Positions 35,754 to 44,507 of a stretch of 64,000 bases of DNA are shown in pieces. The position numbers and the translations under genes are program-made. Under the pieces are notes generated by a model. It was not told where the DNA came from and made no database searches. It saw nothing but the letters and a program-made list of their open reading frames with translations. Source of the DNA: Nocardioides sp. Arc9.136 (GTDB lineage Bacteria > Actinomycetota > Actinomycetes > Propionibacteriales > Nocardioidaceae); the NCBI RefSeq assembly GCF_030506255.1, contig NZ_CP113431.1, positions 3,111,001-3,175,000 on the forward strand, read 5' to 3'. Numbering within the stretch: the first letter of the stretch is position 1; every line of letters begins with the position of its first letter.

Positions 35754-37171
35754 CGGGTCCTCCGCAGGTCGATGGGCTGGCCGTCCTGGGGGAAGGGCAG
35801 CGAGTGGTTGTTCATCGGGGCGACGTACCCGGGGTCGACGCTCCACTCCCACCCGCGCAGCAGGTGGTGCATGACGGCCTTGACCTCGGCTCCGGCGAAG
35901 TACATGCCGAGGCACTTGTGGACGCCGCCGCCGAAGGGGTTCCAGGCGTAGCGGTGCGACTTGTCCTCGCGGCGCTCGGGCGAGAACCGCTCGGGGTCGA
36001 AGACGAGCGGGTTGGTCCACAGCTCCTCCATCACCTGCGCGAACTGCGGCGCGACGGTGACGAAGGTGCCCGCGGGTATCCGGACGCCCTGGACGACGGT
36101 GTCCTTGACGACCTTGCGCAGCACGACCGGGACGGGGGCGCGCAGGCGCAGGCACTCCTTCATCACCAGGTCCAGCGACTCCGGCCCCTCGAGCTCGGCC
36201 AGCGTGGGCCGCGGGCCGAGCGCCTCGGACTCGGCACGGCAGCGGTCCTGCCAGGCCGGGTGCTGGCCGAGCAGCTGCAGCATGGTGGAGAGGGTGATGG
36301 TGGAGGTGTCGTGCGCCGCCATCATCAGGAAGATCATGTGGTTGACGACGTCTTCGTCGCTGAACCGCTCCCCCTCGTCGCTCTCGATGTGGCACAGCTG
36401 GGAGAACAGGTCGTCGGTCTCGGTCGCGCGGCGCGAGGGCAGGTAGTGACGCAGGAACTCCTCGAGCACCTCGCGCCCGCGGTGGCCCCGACCCCAGCGG
36501 GTGAGCGGCAGGTCCTTGCGCACGACCGCTGCGGCGGCCTGGACGCAGGCGATGAACGCCCGGTTGACCTCGACCATCTGCTCGGGCGTGGTGTCCTCCG
36601 CCCCGCCCATGAAGATGTCGGCGGCGACGTCGAGGGTGAGCTGCTTGAGGGCGGGGTACGCCCGGAAGTCCCGGTCGCGGCCGCGGTCGCGGCCGGCGCG
36701 CCCGCCACTCGCGGCCCAGCCGGCGAGGCCGGCCTCGATCGGGGCGTGCATCCGCGCGGCGTACGCCTCGAGCCGGTCGCGGGTGAACGCCTGCTGCATG
36801 ATCCGGCGGTGCATGTGGTGCTCCTCGAAGTCGAGCAGCATCAGTCCCCGGTCGAAGAACGGGCCGACGAGGTAGGTCCAGGCCGGACCGTTCGCGAAGG
36901 CCTTGTCCTTGTTGCGGAACGCCTCCTCGCAGGCGTCGGGGCCGAGCAGCATCACCCAGCGCTGGCCGAGCATCGAGATCGGCGCGACCGGACCGTAGTG
37001 GTCCCACTGCCGGCGGAAGAGCGCGAAGGGGTCCTTGGCGTACTCGAACGCCCGCCCGAGCAGCGGCTTCCCGCGGTCCTCGCGGCGGATCGGCGGGAGG
37101 TCGCGGACCTCCGCGGGGTCGGGCGCGGGGCGGCCGGGCCGGGCGGGCGCACTGCTGAGGTCGAGCGACAC
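35750..37171 (-). CDS. Cytochrome P450, CYP136-like
   Basis: The 473-residue P450 has I-helix MMAAHDTSTITLS (oxygen-binding HDTS), ExxR in KECLRLR, and heme loop FGGGVHKCLGMYFAG with Cys420 as thiolate ligand. Overall sequence and neighbours (SDR, TetR) match the mycobacterial CYP136 locus (Rv3057c-Rv3059). The natural substrate of CYP136 is unknown; lipids or sterol-like molecules are suspected. An acidic/Arg-rich insert (RAGRDRGRDRD, about 160) looks lineage-specific. GTG 37171 lies about 55 bp from a shared operator with tetR. Confidence 0.85.
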   Translation of the reverse strand: MSLDLSSAPARPGRPAPDPAEVRDLPPIRREDRGKPLLGRAFEYAKDPFALFRRQWDHYGPVAPISMLGQRWVMLLGPDACEEAFRNKDKAFANGPAWTYLVGPFFDRGLMLLDFEEHHMHRRIMQQAFTRDRLEAYAARMHAPIEAGLAGWAASGGRAGRDRGRDRDFRAYPALKQLTLDVAADIFMGGAEDTTPEQMVEVNRAFIACVQAAAAVVRKDLPLTRWGRGHRGREVLEEFLRHYLPSRRATETDDLFSQLCHIESDEGERFSDEDVVNHMIFLMMAAHDTSTITLSTMLQLLGQHPAWQDRCRAESEALGPRPTLAELEGPESLDLVMKECLRLRAPVPVVLRKVVKDTVVQGVRIPAGTFVTVAPQFAQVMEELWTNPLVFDPERFSPERREDKSHRYAWNPFGGGVHKCLGMYFAGAEVKAVMHHLLRGWEWSVDPGYVAPMNNHSLPFPQDGQPIDLRRTR

Positions 37172-37224
37172 GGATGGCCCCCTGGGGTGGGTGACGGGCA
37201 CGGCGGTCCCGCCAGCATCATTCA

Positions 37225-37240
37225 GACAGGACACCCTGTC
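37225..37240. promoter_or_regulatory. Operator of the CYP136 module, copy 2
   Basis: GACAGG-ACAC-CCTGTC lies in the 93-bp divergent space between the P450-ALDH operon and tetR. It shares arms and 4-base spacer with the site at 33955-33974. It would let one TetR dimer pair control both divergent units. Confidence 0.75.
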
Positions 37241-37264
37241 AACCTTCTGTGAGAGGGTGGCGAC

Positions 37265-37873
37265 ATGGCTGTGCAGTCGGGCACCTACCGCGGCGTCAGC
37301 GCCGAGGACCGCGCCGCCGAGCGCCGCGAGCGGCTGCTCGAGGCCACCCTGGCGGTCTGGGCCGACCCGGCCGGCGCCCGGCCGACGATGACCCGGATCT
37401 GCGCGGCCGCCGGCCTCACCGAGCGCTACTTCTACGAGTCGTTCCGCTCCCTCGACGACGCTCTGACGGCGGTGGTGGAGTCGATCGCGACCGAGATCGA
37501 GCAGGTCAGCCTGGCGGCGGCCGACGCCGCGGGCGACGACCCCACCGCCCGGGTCCGCGCGTCGGTGCTGGCCTTCGTCGAGCTGATCGAGGCCGACCCG
37601 CGCAAGGGTCGCGTGGCGATCATCGAGGCCGGCGCGATGCCCGCGCTGCGGCCCCGGCGCACCCAGCTGCTGCGCCACTTCGCGCACCGGGCGGCCGAGG
37701 AGGCGCGCGAGCACGGCGTCGACTGGGGCACCCGGGAGGGCGAGCTGGTCGGCCTGCTCTTCATCGGCGGGATGGCCGAGCTGATCACCGCCTGGCTCGA
37801 CGGTGCGCTCGACGCGACGCCGCAGGAGCTGGTCGAGACCGCGACCCGGATCTTCGTCGGCGTCTTCCGCTGA
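37265..37873 (+). CDS. TetR-family regulator of the CYP136 module (Rv3058c-like)
   Basis: This 202-residue protein has an N-terminal helix-turn-helix ([21 protein letters not shown], about 40-60) and an all-helical ligand domain. It is divergent from the CYP136-like P450. The palindromic sites at 37225 and 33955 suggest it represses its own gene, the P450-ALDH operon and the SDR. Ligand unknown. GAGAGG lies upstream of ATG 37265. Confidence 0.88.
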   Translation: MAVQSGTYRGVSAEDRAAERRERLLEATLAVWADPAGARPTMTRICAAAGLTERYFYESFRSLDDALTAVVESIATEIEQVSLAAADAAGDDPTARVRASVLAFVELIEADPRKGRVAIIEAGAMPALRPRRTQLLRHFAHRAAEEAREHGVDWGTREGELVGLLFIGGMAELITAWLDGALDATPQELVETATRIFVGVFR

Positions 37874-37922
37874 CTCCCCACCGCCCCGAGACGGGCACCC
37901 CCACGTCCCGAAGGAGGCCGCC

Positions 37923-38345
37923 GTGGTCGACCGCGACCGCAACCACCTGGGCCGCGCCGAGCAGGCGCGACCGCGCGACGAGCTCGGCCGCCCGCTGCCG
38001 TACGGCGCCACCGGGGTCGAGCCGATCTCCGAGGAGCCGCTGCCGCCGGCCGGGACCCTCGCCTACGCCCGGGAGCTGCTCGACGCGGGGCGGCCGTTCG
38101 CCGCGCACGAGGCGCTCGAGGTCCGGTGGAAGTCCTGCCCGGCCGACGAGCGCGAGCTCTGGCAGGGGCTGGCGCAGCTGTGCGTGGCGCTCACCCACCA
38201 CGCCCGCGGCAACACCGTCGGCGCGGCGCGGCTGCTGGACCGGGCGGCCGGCCGGCTGGCGAGCCACGAGCGCGGCGGCGGGCCGACGTACGACCTCGAC
38301 CTGGCGGCGGTCGTCGCGTGCGTGCGCACGACGCTCGCCGACTGA
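37923..38345 (+). CDS. DUF309 domain protein
   Basis: The 140-residue protein has the DUF309 core AYARELLDAGRPFAAHEALEVRWKSCP and LWQGLAQLCVALTHHARGNTVGAARLL, a helical bundle with conserved His and Glu residues. Family function is unknown. A strong AAGGAGG site precedes GTG 37923. It is 49 bp after tetR on the same strand and may be read from the tetR promoter. Confidence 0.88.
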   Translation: MVDRDRNHLGRAEQARPRDELGRPLPYGATGVEPISEEPLPPAGTLAYARELLDAGRPFAAHEALEVRWKSCPADERELWQGLAQLCVALTHHARGNTVGAARLLDRAAGRLASHERGGGPTYDLDLAAVVACVRTTLAD

Positions 38346-38435
38346 TCGGCGACTGACTAGCGACTGGCTGGCGCGGGCCTGCCTGGCGGGATCTAAGAGA
38401 CCGCCGCGGGGACACCGGCCGGCGGTGGTCACGGA

Positions 38436-38723
38436 TCAGACGTCGATGGTCACCACCAGGTCGACGACGTCGCCGGTGACGACGCCCTCGGTACGGCGGG
38501 CGGCGAGCTTGAGCGGCACGACGTACGTGCCGTCCTTGGGCCACAGCGAGGTCGTCCACCGCGCCTCGCCCATCCGCACCGCGACCGGGACCATCCCCCA
38601 GCCTTAGGTCACCGCGGCGGCGACGTCGCGCACGACGGCGGCGTCGTCCTCGGGCAGCGCCACGAAGTGGTGCGGCGCCGGGCCGCGCCACTCGAAGACC
38701 GGTCCGGTCACGTCGAGCTCCAC
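38436..38723 (-). pseudogene. DUF1905 gene interrupted by an in-frame TAA
   Basis: The N-terminal half (GTG 38723, motif FEWRGPAPHHFVALP) and the C-terminal half (GWGMVPVAVRMG, TTSLWPKDGTYVVPLK) are both typical DUF1905 and lie in the same frame. They are separated only by TAA at 38604-38606, exactly where the family has Tyr in the YGWGM motif. A TAC or TAT to TAA change explains it. The promoter TAGGGT (8 bases before GTG) is intact, so inactivation looks recent; a base-calling error is the alternative. Confidence 0.78.
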
Positions 38724-38766
38724 ACCAGCGGACCCTAGTGGGCGGAGGACCGGCCCGCCCGGGCCA

Positions 38767-38799
38767 TTGACAGACCTGACGCCTGTCAACACTGTTGAC
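38767..38799 (+). promoter_or_regulatory. Promoter and overlapping operators of the GMC-oxidoreductase operon
   Basis: TTGACA (38767-38772), a 17-base spacer and CACTGT (38790-38795) form a promoter whose start falls on GTG 38803. Two palindromes overlie it: TTGACAG-N9-CTGTCAA (38767-38789) and the perfect GTCAACACTGTTGAC (38785-38799). The latter recurs inside a 23-bp palindrome at 61409-61431. Confidence 0.7.
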
Positions 38800-38802
38800 C
38801 TC

Positions 38803-40572
38803 GTGTGGCGGACGACACAGGCCCGGCCTGACCGGCGGAGCGGCGAGCGCGGCTTCGACCACGACGTCGTGGTCGTCGGTTCGGGCTTCGGCGGGAGCGT
38901 GAGCGCGCTGCGCCTGGTCGAGAAGGGGTACGACGTCGCCGTCCTCGAGGCCGGTCGGCGGTTCACCGACGCCGACCTGCCGCGGACGTCGTGGCGGCTG
39001 GGCCGCTACGTCTTCGCACCGGCGCTCGGCCTGCTCGGCATCCAGCGGGTGACCCTGCTGCGCAACGCGCTGGTGATCAGCGGCGCCGGCGTCGGCGGCG
39101 GCTCGCTGGTCTACGGCGGCACCCTCTACGAGCCGACGGACGCCTTCTACGACGACCCGCACTGGCGCGACCTGACCGACTGGCGCGGCGAGCTGGCGCC
39201 GTACTTCGACCAGGCCCGCCGGATGCTCGGCGTGACGACGTACGACCGGGTGACGCCGGCCGACCGCGTGCTGCGCGACGCGGCCGCCGACCTGGGCGCG
39301 GGCGGCACCTGGCGGCCCACCGACGTCGGGGTGCTGCTCGACCCGGTGCCCGGCCGCAGCGTCCCGGACCCGTTCTTCGGCGGCGCCGGCCCGGACCGCA
39401 ACGCCTGCCTGCACTGCGGGGAGTGCATGACCGGCTGCCGGCACAACGCCAAGAACACCCTCCCCAAGAACTACCTCCACCTCGCCGAGGCCGCCGGCGC
39501 CGTCGTCCACCCGCTGACGACGGTCACCGACGTGCGGCCCCTGCCCGGAGGTGGGTACGCCGTGTCCACGCGGCGCACGGGTCCGCTGCGGCGGCGCGGG
39601 CGCACCTTCACCGCCGAGCAGGTGGTGCTCTCGGCCGCCGCACTGGGGACCCAGCGGCTGCTGCACCACCTGCGCGACTCCGGCAGCCTGCCGCACGTCT
39701 CACCCCGGCTCGGCGAGCTGACCCGGACCAACTCCGAGGCGGGCCTTGCGGTGCGCGCCCGCGGCGACGACGTGGACTACACCGAGGGGGTCGCGATCAC
39801 CTCCTCGGTGCACCTCGACGAGCGGACCCACGTGGAGCCGTGCCGCTACGGCCGGGGCAGCAACGCGATGGGCATGGCGATGGCGACGATGACCGACCCG
39901 GTGCCCGGGCGCAGCCGCGTGCTGGTGATGGCGCGGGAGATGTGGCGCGGGCGGCGCGACCTGCGGCGGCTGCACGTGCCGCGCCGGTGGTCCGAGCAGT
40001 CGATCGGGGTCCTGGTCATGCAGAGCATCGACAACTCGCTGACCACCTACACCCGGCGCCGTCGCCTGGGCCGGGGCCGGGTGATGACGACCCGGCAGGG
40101 CATCGGCGAGCCGAACCCCACCCACATCCCCGAGGCCAACGCCATCGGCCGGGCGATGGCCGCGCGGATGGACGGCATCCCCGGCGCAGGGTGGACCGAG
40201 GTCCTCGACGTGCCGACCACCGCGCACTTCCTCGGCGGCTGTCCGATGGGGACCGGGCCGGCCACCGGCGTGATCGACCCCTGGCACCGGCTGCACGGCC
40301 ACCCGGGCCTCCACGTCGTCGACGGCTCGGCCGTCGCGGCCAACCTCGGGGTGAACCCCTCGCTGACCATCACCGCGATGGCGGAGCGGGCGATGTCGTT
40401 CTGGCCCAACCGCGGCGAGCCCGATCCCCGCCCGCCGCTCCGTGCGGCGTACCAGCGGCTGGACCCGGTGCCCCCGCGCTCCCCCGCCGTGCCGGCCACC
40501 GCCCCGGGCGCGCTCCGGCTGATCCCCCTCACACCCGTCACGCCCGCACCCCCGGTCGAGGAGCACGCATGA
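38803..40572 (+). CDS. GMC-family oxidoreductase, cholesterol-oxidase (ChoD)-like
   Basis: This 589-residue flavoenzyme has the FAD motif VVVVGSGFGGSVSALRL (about 22-38), a second motif GAGVGGGSLVYGG, a cysteine-rich NACLHCGECMTGCRHNAKN segment and the C-terminal GMC block FLGGCPMG...VVDGSAVAANLGVNPSLTI. It is closest in layout to mycobacterial ChoD, which acts on a 3-beta-hydroxysteroid or similar alcohol. The start is set at GTG 38803 because a complete promoter ends there; a TTG at 38767 would be inside the promoter. It leads a five-gene operon with 4-base overlaps. Confidence 0.87.
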   Translation: MWRTTQARPDRRSGERGFDHDVVVVGSGFGGSVSALRLVEKGYDVAVLEAGRRFTDADLPRTSWRLGRYVFAPALGLLGIQRVTLLRNALVISGAGVGGGSLVYGGTLYEPTDAFYDDPHWRDLTDWRGELAPYFDQARRMLGVTTYDRVTPADRVLRDAAADLGAGGTWRPTDVGVLLDPVPGRSVPDPFFGGAGPDRNACLHCGECMTGCRHNAKNTLPKNYLHLAEAAGAVVHPLTTVTDVRPLPGGGYAVSTRRTGPLRRRGRTFTAEQVVLSAAALGTQRLLHHLRDSGSLPHVSPRLGELTRTNSEAGLAVRARGDDVDYTEGVAITSSVHLDERTHVEPCRYGRGSNAMGMAMATMTDPVPGRSRVLVMAREMWRGRRDLRRLHVPRRWSEQSIGVLVMQSIDNSLTTYTRRRRLGRGRVMTTRQGIGEPNPTHIPEANAIGRAMAARMDGIPGAGWTEVLDVPTTAHFLGGCPMGTGPATGVIDPWHRLHGHPGLHVVDGSAVAANLGVNPSLTITAMAERAMSFWPNRGEPDPRPPLRAAYQRLDPVPPRSPAVPATAPGALRLIPLTPVTPAPPVEEHA

Positions 40573-41450
40573 CCCAGCAGGACCCGCCGCAGGACCGGTT
40601 CGCCGGCCGCCAGGCCCTCGTCACCGGAGGCGGCTCGGGCATCGGCGCAGCGCTGGTGCGCGCGCTCGTCGCCGCCGGCGCGGACGTCGTGGTCGCCGAC
40701 CTCGACGAGGCCGCCGCGCAGCGCGTCGCCGGTGCCGTGACCGGTCCCGGGACCGCGCGGGCGGTGCAGCTCGACGTGACCGACGCGGCGGCGGTGCAGG
40801 CCGCGGTCGACGAGGTGGTCGAGCGGGCCGGCCGGATCGACCTGCTGTTCAACAACGCCGGCATCACCTTCGGCGGCGAGACCGAGGACCTCTCGCTGGA
40901 GCACTGGGACGCGATCATCGACGTCAACATCCGCGGCGTGGTGCACGGCGTCGCCGCGGCGTACCCGCACATGGTCCGGCAGGGCGCCACCGGCGGCCCG
41001 GGCGGGCACATCGTCAACACCGCCTCGATGGGCGGGATCATGGCCGCCGGGCTGATCACCAGCTACGTGATGACCAAGCACGCGGTCGTCGGCCTGTCCC
41101 TCGCCCTGCGCACCGAGGCGGCCGCCAAGGGCGTCGGCGTCACCGTGCTGTGCCCCGCGGCGGTCGAGACGCCGATCCTCGACAAGGGCCACCTCGGCCG
41201 GTTCCACGGTCGCGACTACTACCTCAAGGGCCAGGGCGTACGCCGCCCGCTCGACGCCGACGTGCTGGCCGCGCAGGCGCTCGCCGCCGTGGCCGCCGAC
41301 CGGCCGATGCTCGTCACCCCGCGCCCGGCGCGGGTCGCGTGGCGCGTGGGCCGGCTCGCCCCCTCGTTCGCCAACCGGGCCGCGACCCGGTTCGTCGCCA
41401 AGCAGCGCCGGCTCCAGGCCCGGCGCGCCACGTCAGGAGGCCCCGCATGA
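40569..41450 (+). CDS. SDR oxidoreductase of the GMC operon (first)
   Basis: This 293-residue classical SDR has TGGGSGIG (about 19-26), LFNNAGITFGG (about 95), Ser in VNTASMGG (about 153), and an active-site segment reading SYVMTKHAV, so the catalytic Tyr-x3-Lys is kept. A basic C-terminal tail (FVAKQRRLQARR) suggests membrane or lipid association. ATGA overlap with the GMC gene shows coupled translation. A role in oxidising a hydroxy-lipid or sterol is inferred from context. Confidence 0.88.
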   Translation: MTQQDPPQDRFAGRQALVTGGGSGIGAALVRALVAAGADVVVADLDEAAAQRVAGAVTGPGTARAVQLDVTDAAAVQAAVDEVVERAGRIDLLFNNAGITFGGETEDLSLEHWDAIIDVNIRGVVHGVAAAYPHMVRQGATGGPGGHIVNTASMGGIMAAGLITSYVMTKHAVVGLSLALRTEAAAKGVGVTVLCPAAVETPILDKGHLGRFHGRDYYLKGQGVRRPLDADVLAAQALAAVAADRPMLVTPRPARVAWRVGRLAPSFANRAATRFVAKQRRLQARRATSGGPA

Positions 41451-42205
41451 CCAGCACCAGCCCCGCAGGACAGCCCGTCGCGCTCGTGGTCGGTGGTGCC
41501 TCCGGGCTCGGTGCCGCGTCCGCCGCGGCGCTGCGGGCGGCCGGCCACACCGTCGTCACCGGCGACCTGGAGGGCGCGGCGGCCGACCTGGTCGTCGACG
41601 TCACCGAGGAGGCGGCCGTCGCGGCCGCGGTCGACACGGTCGTCGCCGAGCACGGCCGGCTCGACGTGGTGGTCAACAGCGCCGGTGTCAGCACGCTGAT
41701 GCAGGTGGTCGACCACGACGTGCAGGAGTTCCGGCGCGTGCTGGACGTCAACCTCACCGGCGGGATGCTCGTGCTCAAGCACGCGGCCCGGGTGATGGCC
41801 ACCCCGGACGGCGCCGGCGGCGCGGTCGTCTCGATCGCCTCGCTCAACGCCCGCCAGCCGGGCACCGGCATGGCGGCGTACTGCTCGGCCAAGGCGGGCC
41901 TGGCGATGCTCACCCAGGTGGCCGCGTTGGAGCTCGGGCCGCGCGGCGTGCGCGTCAACGCCGTCTCCCCCGGCCTGGTCGTCACCCCGCTGACCGCGCC
42001 GGCGATGGACATCCCCGGCGTGCAGGAGGACTACGTCGAGAACACGCCGCTCGGCCGGGCCGGCACGCCCGAGGAGGTGGCCGAGGCGGTCGTCTACCTG
42101 GCCACCGCACGTTGGCTCACCGGCGAGGTGCTCGACCTCAACGGCGGCGCGCACCTTATGCGCTACCCCGACCTCGTCGGCCACGTGACGCGGGCCTTCG
42201 GGTGA
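41447..42205 (+). CDS. SDR oxidoreductase of the GMC operon (second)
   Basis: The 252-residue SDR has VVGGASGLG (about 14-22), VVNSAGVST (about 80), IASLNARQPG with catalytic Ser and YCSAK (about 144-148), followed by NAVSPGLVVTPLT. It is typical of beta-ketoacyl or hydroxysteroid dehydrogenase relatives. It starts within the stop of the preceding SDR gene (ATGA). Confidence 0.9.
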   Translation: MTSTSPAGQPVALVVGGASGLGAASAAALRAAGHTVVTGDLEGAAADLVVDVTEEAAVAAAVDTVVAEHGRLDVVVNSAGVSTLMQVVDHDVQEFRRVLDVNLTGGMLVLKHAARVMATPDGAGGAVVSIASLNARQPGTGMAAYCSAKAGLAMLTQVAALELGPRGVRVNAVSPGLVVTPLTAPAMDIPGVQEDYVENTPLGRAGTPEEVAEAVVYLATARWLTGEVLDLNGGAHLMRYPDLVGHVTRAFG

Positions 42206-43290
42206 GCCAGCGCCTCACCGAGCTGGCCTGCTACGGCCTCGCCGGGCACACCGACCAGCCCCGCGACCTGCTCGCCGAGGCGCGGCTGGCCGAGGAGCTG
42301 GGCCTGGGCTCGGTGTTCCTCTCCGAGCGGTTCAACCTCAAGGACGCCGGCGTGCTGGCCGGGGCGGTCGCGGCCGCCACCGAGCACGTCGGCATCGCCA
42401 CCGCGGCGACCAACCACAACACCCGGCACCCGCTGGTCACCGCGACGCTGGCGACCACCGCGCACCGGCTGTCCGGCGGGCGGTACGCCCTGGGCCTGGG
42501 CCGCGGGTTCGGCGCGCTGTTCGACGTGATGGGGCTGCCGCGGGTGACCGGTGCGCAGCTCGAGGACGCGATCGGCATCTACCGCTCGCTGTGGCGGGGC
42601 GAGGCGGTGCTCGGCCACGAGGGGCCGGCCGGCTCCTACCCCTACCTCTCCCAGGACGGCTCGTTCGACGAGCGGGTCCCGGTGCTGATGACCGCCATCG
42701 GCCCGCGGTCGCTCGCGCTGGCCGGCCGGCTGGCCGACGGGGTCGTGCTGCACACGTTCCTCACCGACGAGGCGCTGGCGCGGTCGGTCGCCACGATCCG
42801 CTCCGCGGCCGAGGAGGCCGGGCGCGACCCGGCGTCGGTGCGGGTCTGGGCGGTGCTGGCGACCGTCGAGGACTCGCTGCCCGAGGACCTGCGGCTGCGC
42901 AAGCTGGTGGGCCGGCTGGCGACGTACCTGCAGGGGTACGGCGACGTGCTGGTCGCCGCGAACGGCTGGGACCCCGCCGTGCTCGACCGGTTCCGCACCG
43001 ACCCGCTCGTGCAGGGCTATCCCGGTGCGTTCGACGCGATCGGCACCGTCGAGGAGCTGACCCACCTGCGCGACGACGTCCTGCCCGCGGAGTGGCTCGC
43101 CGCCTCGGCGACCGGCAGCGCGGAGCAGTGCGCCGCCCGAGTGCTGGAGCAGCTCGCGCTCGGCGCCGACAGCGTCGTGCTCCACGGGGCGACGCCCGCC
43201 GAGCTGGCGCCCGTGCTGACGGCGTACGCCGCGGCCCGCGACGACGCCACCTTCGCCGGGCTCCCGGCCAACCCGGGATGGATGTCATGA
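42202..43290 (+). CDS. LLM-class F420-dependent oxidoreductase
   Basis: This 362-residue luciferase-like monooxygenase fold protein has LAEELGLGSVFLSERFNLKD, AATNHNTRHPLVTA and RYALGLGRGF. It resembles a mycobacterial F420-dependent subfamily (TIGR03857-like). It would perform a hydride transfer with coenzyme F420 on an unknown substrate of this operon. GTG 42202 overlaps the SDR stop (GTGA). Confidence 0.87.
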   Translation: MSQRLTELACYGLAGHTDQPRDLLAEARLAEELGLGSVFLSERFNLKDAGVLAGAVAAATEHVGIATAATNHNTRHPLVTATLATTAHRLSGGRYALGLGRGFGALFDVMGLPRVTGAQLEDAIGIYRSLWRGEAVLGHEGPAGSYPYLSQDGSFDERVPVLMTAIGPRSLALAGRLADGVVLHTFLTDEALARSVATIRSAAEEAGRDPASVRVWAVLATVEDSLPEDLRLRKLVGRLATYLQGYGDVLVAANGWDPAVLDRFRTDPLVQGYPGAFDAIGTVEELTHLRDDVLPAEWLAASATGSAEQCAARVLEQLALGADSVVLHGATPAELAPVLTAYAAARDDATFAGLPANPGWMS

Positions 43291-44324
43291 CCGCGCCGAC
43301 GATCGACACCCCTGAGGAGATCACCGCCGAGTGGGTCGGCGAGGCGCTGGGCGCCGTGCCGGACTCGGTGCGGGTGGCCCCGGTCGGCTTCGGCCAGATC
43401 GGGTCCTGCCTGCGGGTCTCGCTCGCCGGGGACGGGTTGCCGCCGAGCGTGCTGGTGAAGCTGCCGACGGCCGACGCCGGAACCCGCGGCATGCTCGTCG
43501 GCGCCTACCGGTCCGAGGTCAGCTTCTACCGCGAGCTCGAGCCGACCGTCGCCGTCGACGTGCCGCGCTGCCACCTGGCCACCGACGTCACCGACGACGG
43601 GCGCTTCACGCTCGTCCTGGAGGACCTCGCGCCGGCCGAGCAGGGCGACCAGCTGCGCGGCGGCACTCCGGAGCAGGTGCGCGGCGCGGCGGAGAACCTC
43701 GCCGGGCTGCACGGTCCGCGCTGGTGCGACCCCGCCCTCCTCGACCTGGGCCGGATCACGATGCAGGACGCCGAGGGCGCGGACCTGCTCGCGTCGGTCT
43801 ACGGCCCCGCCATCGACACGTTCCTGGAGATCACCGGCCCGCTGATGTCGTCCGAGGCGGCCACGACCGTCCGCGAGACCCAGGACGTGGTCGTCGACTG
43901 GTCGCTGGCGCGGGCGGAGCGGTTCGGGATCGTCCACGGCGACTACCGCCTCGACAACCTGATGTTCTCCCCCGACCCCGCCGTCCAGGTGAAGGCCGTC
44001 GACTGGCAGACCCTCAGCCTCGGGCTGCCCGCCAAGGACCTCGCCTACCTCGTCGCCACCAGCCTCGACGCCCCCGCGCGCCGCGCCTGCGAGGAGGCCG
44101 TCGTCGCGGCGTACCACCGGCGGCTGCTCGCTCACGGCGTCACCGGCCACCCGCTCGAGGAGTGCTGGGACGACTACCGCTTCGCGATGCTGCAGGGGAT
44201 CCTCGTCTCCGTCTTCGGCTGCGCGTACGGCGCCCGCACCGACCGGGGTGACCGGATGTTCGCGGTCATGGTCGAGCGGACCGCCGCTGCCGTGCGGGAG
44301 CTGGGGACGCTCGGCCTGGTGTGA
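43287..44324 (+). CDS. Phosphotransferase (APH / ecdysteroid-kinase-like)
   Basis: This 345-residue kinase-fold protein has LVLEDLAPAEQGDQ (hinge), catalytic loop IVHGDYRLDNLMF (about 222-233) and metal-binding VDWQTLSLG. It is the aminoglycoside-phosphotransferase superfamily close to the ecdysteroid-kinase-like group, which phosphorylates small hydroxylated molecules including steroids. It is last in the GMC operon (ATGA overlap). Antibiotic resistance is unlikely given the context. Confidence 0.87.
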   Translation: MTAPTIDTPEEITAEWVGEALGAVPDSVRVAPVGFGQIGSCLRVSLAGDGLPPSVLVKLPTADAGTRGMLVGAYRSEVSFYRELEPTVAVDVPRCHLATDVTDDGRFTLVLEDLAPAEQGDQLRGGTPEQVRGAAENLAGLHGPRWCDPALLDLGRITMQDAEGADLLASVYGPAIDTFLEITGPLMSSEAATTVRETQDVVVDWSLARAERFGIVHGDYRLDNLMFSPDPAVQVKAVDWQTLSLGLPAKDLAYLVATSLDAPARRACEEAVVAAYHRRLLAHGVTGHPLEECWDDYRFAMLQGILVSVFGCAYGARTDRGDRMFAVMVERTAAAVRELGTLGLV

Positions 44325-44357
44325 GCCGGTGGGTGCTCGCCCGGGGCGCCGTCGCTT

Positions 44358-44437
44358 CATCAAGGTATGCAGACGAACTGTCACTCCCCCCGCGGAGCTC
44401 ACCCGGGGACGTGACCGCTCGGCGACATACCTTGATG
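44358..44437. repeat. 80-bp intergenic element with 12-bp terminal inverted repeats
   Basis: CATCAAGGTATG (44358-44369) and its exact complement (44426-44437) enclose a partly self-complementary middle (GTCAC with GTGAC, CCCC with GGGG), so the whole element can fold back. It lies 33 bp after the GMC operon and 70 bp before the next gene. No coding potential is seen. Confidence 0.75.
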
Positions 44438-44507
44438 GGCAGCCGCCGCGCGAGGTCCCGGTGCGGAGCGTCCGGCGCCGGCGACCGTGCTCCCGTAGGC
44501 TGGAGAG

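Noticed and set aside
38767-38802. TTG start for the GMC oxidoreductase
   Set aside because: TTG 38767 is the first base of the TTGACA -35 box; a promoter and operators occupy the 36 bases, so GTG 38803 is preferred.
43287-44324. Aminoglycoside resistance gene
   Set aside because: The kinase fold is shared, but the sequence is closer to ecdysteroid-kinase-like proteins and the gene is translationally coupled to a lipid-type oxidation operon.
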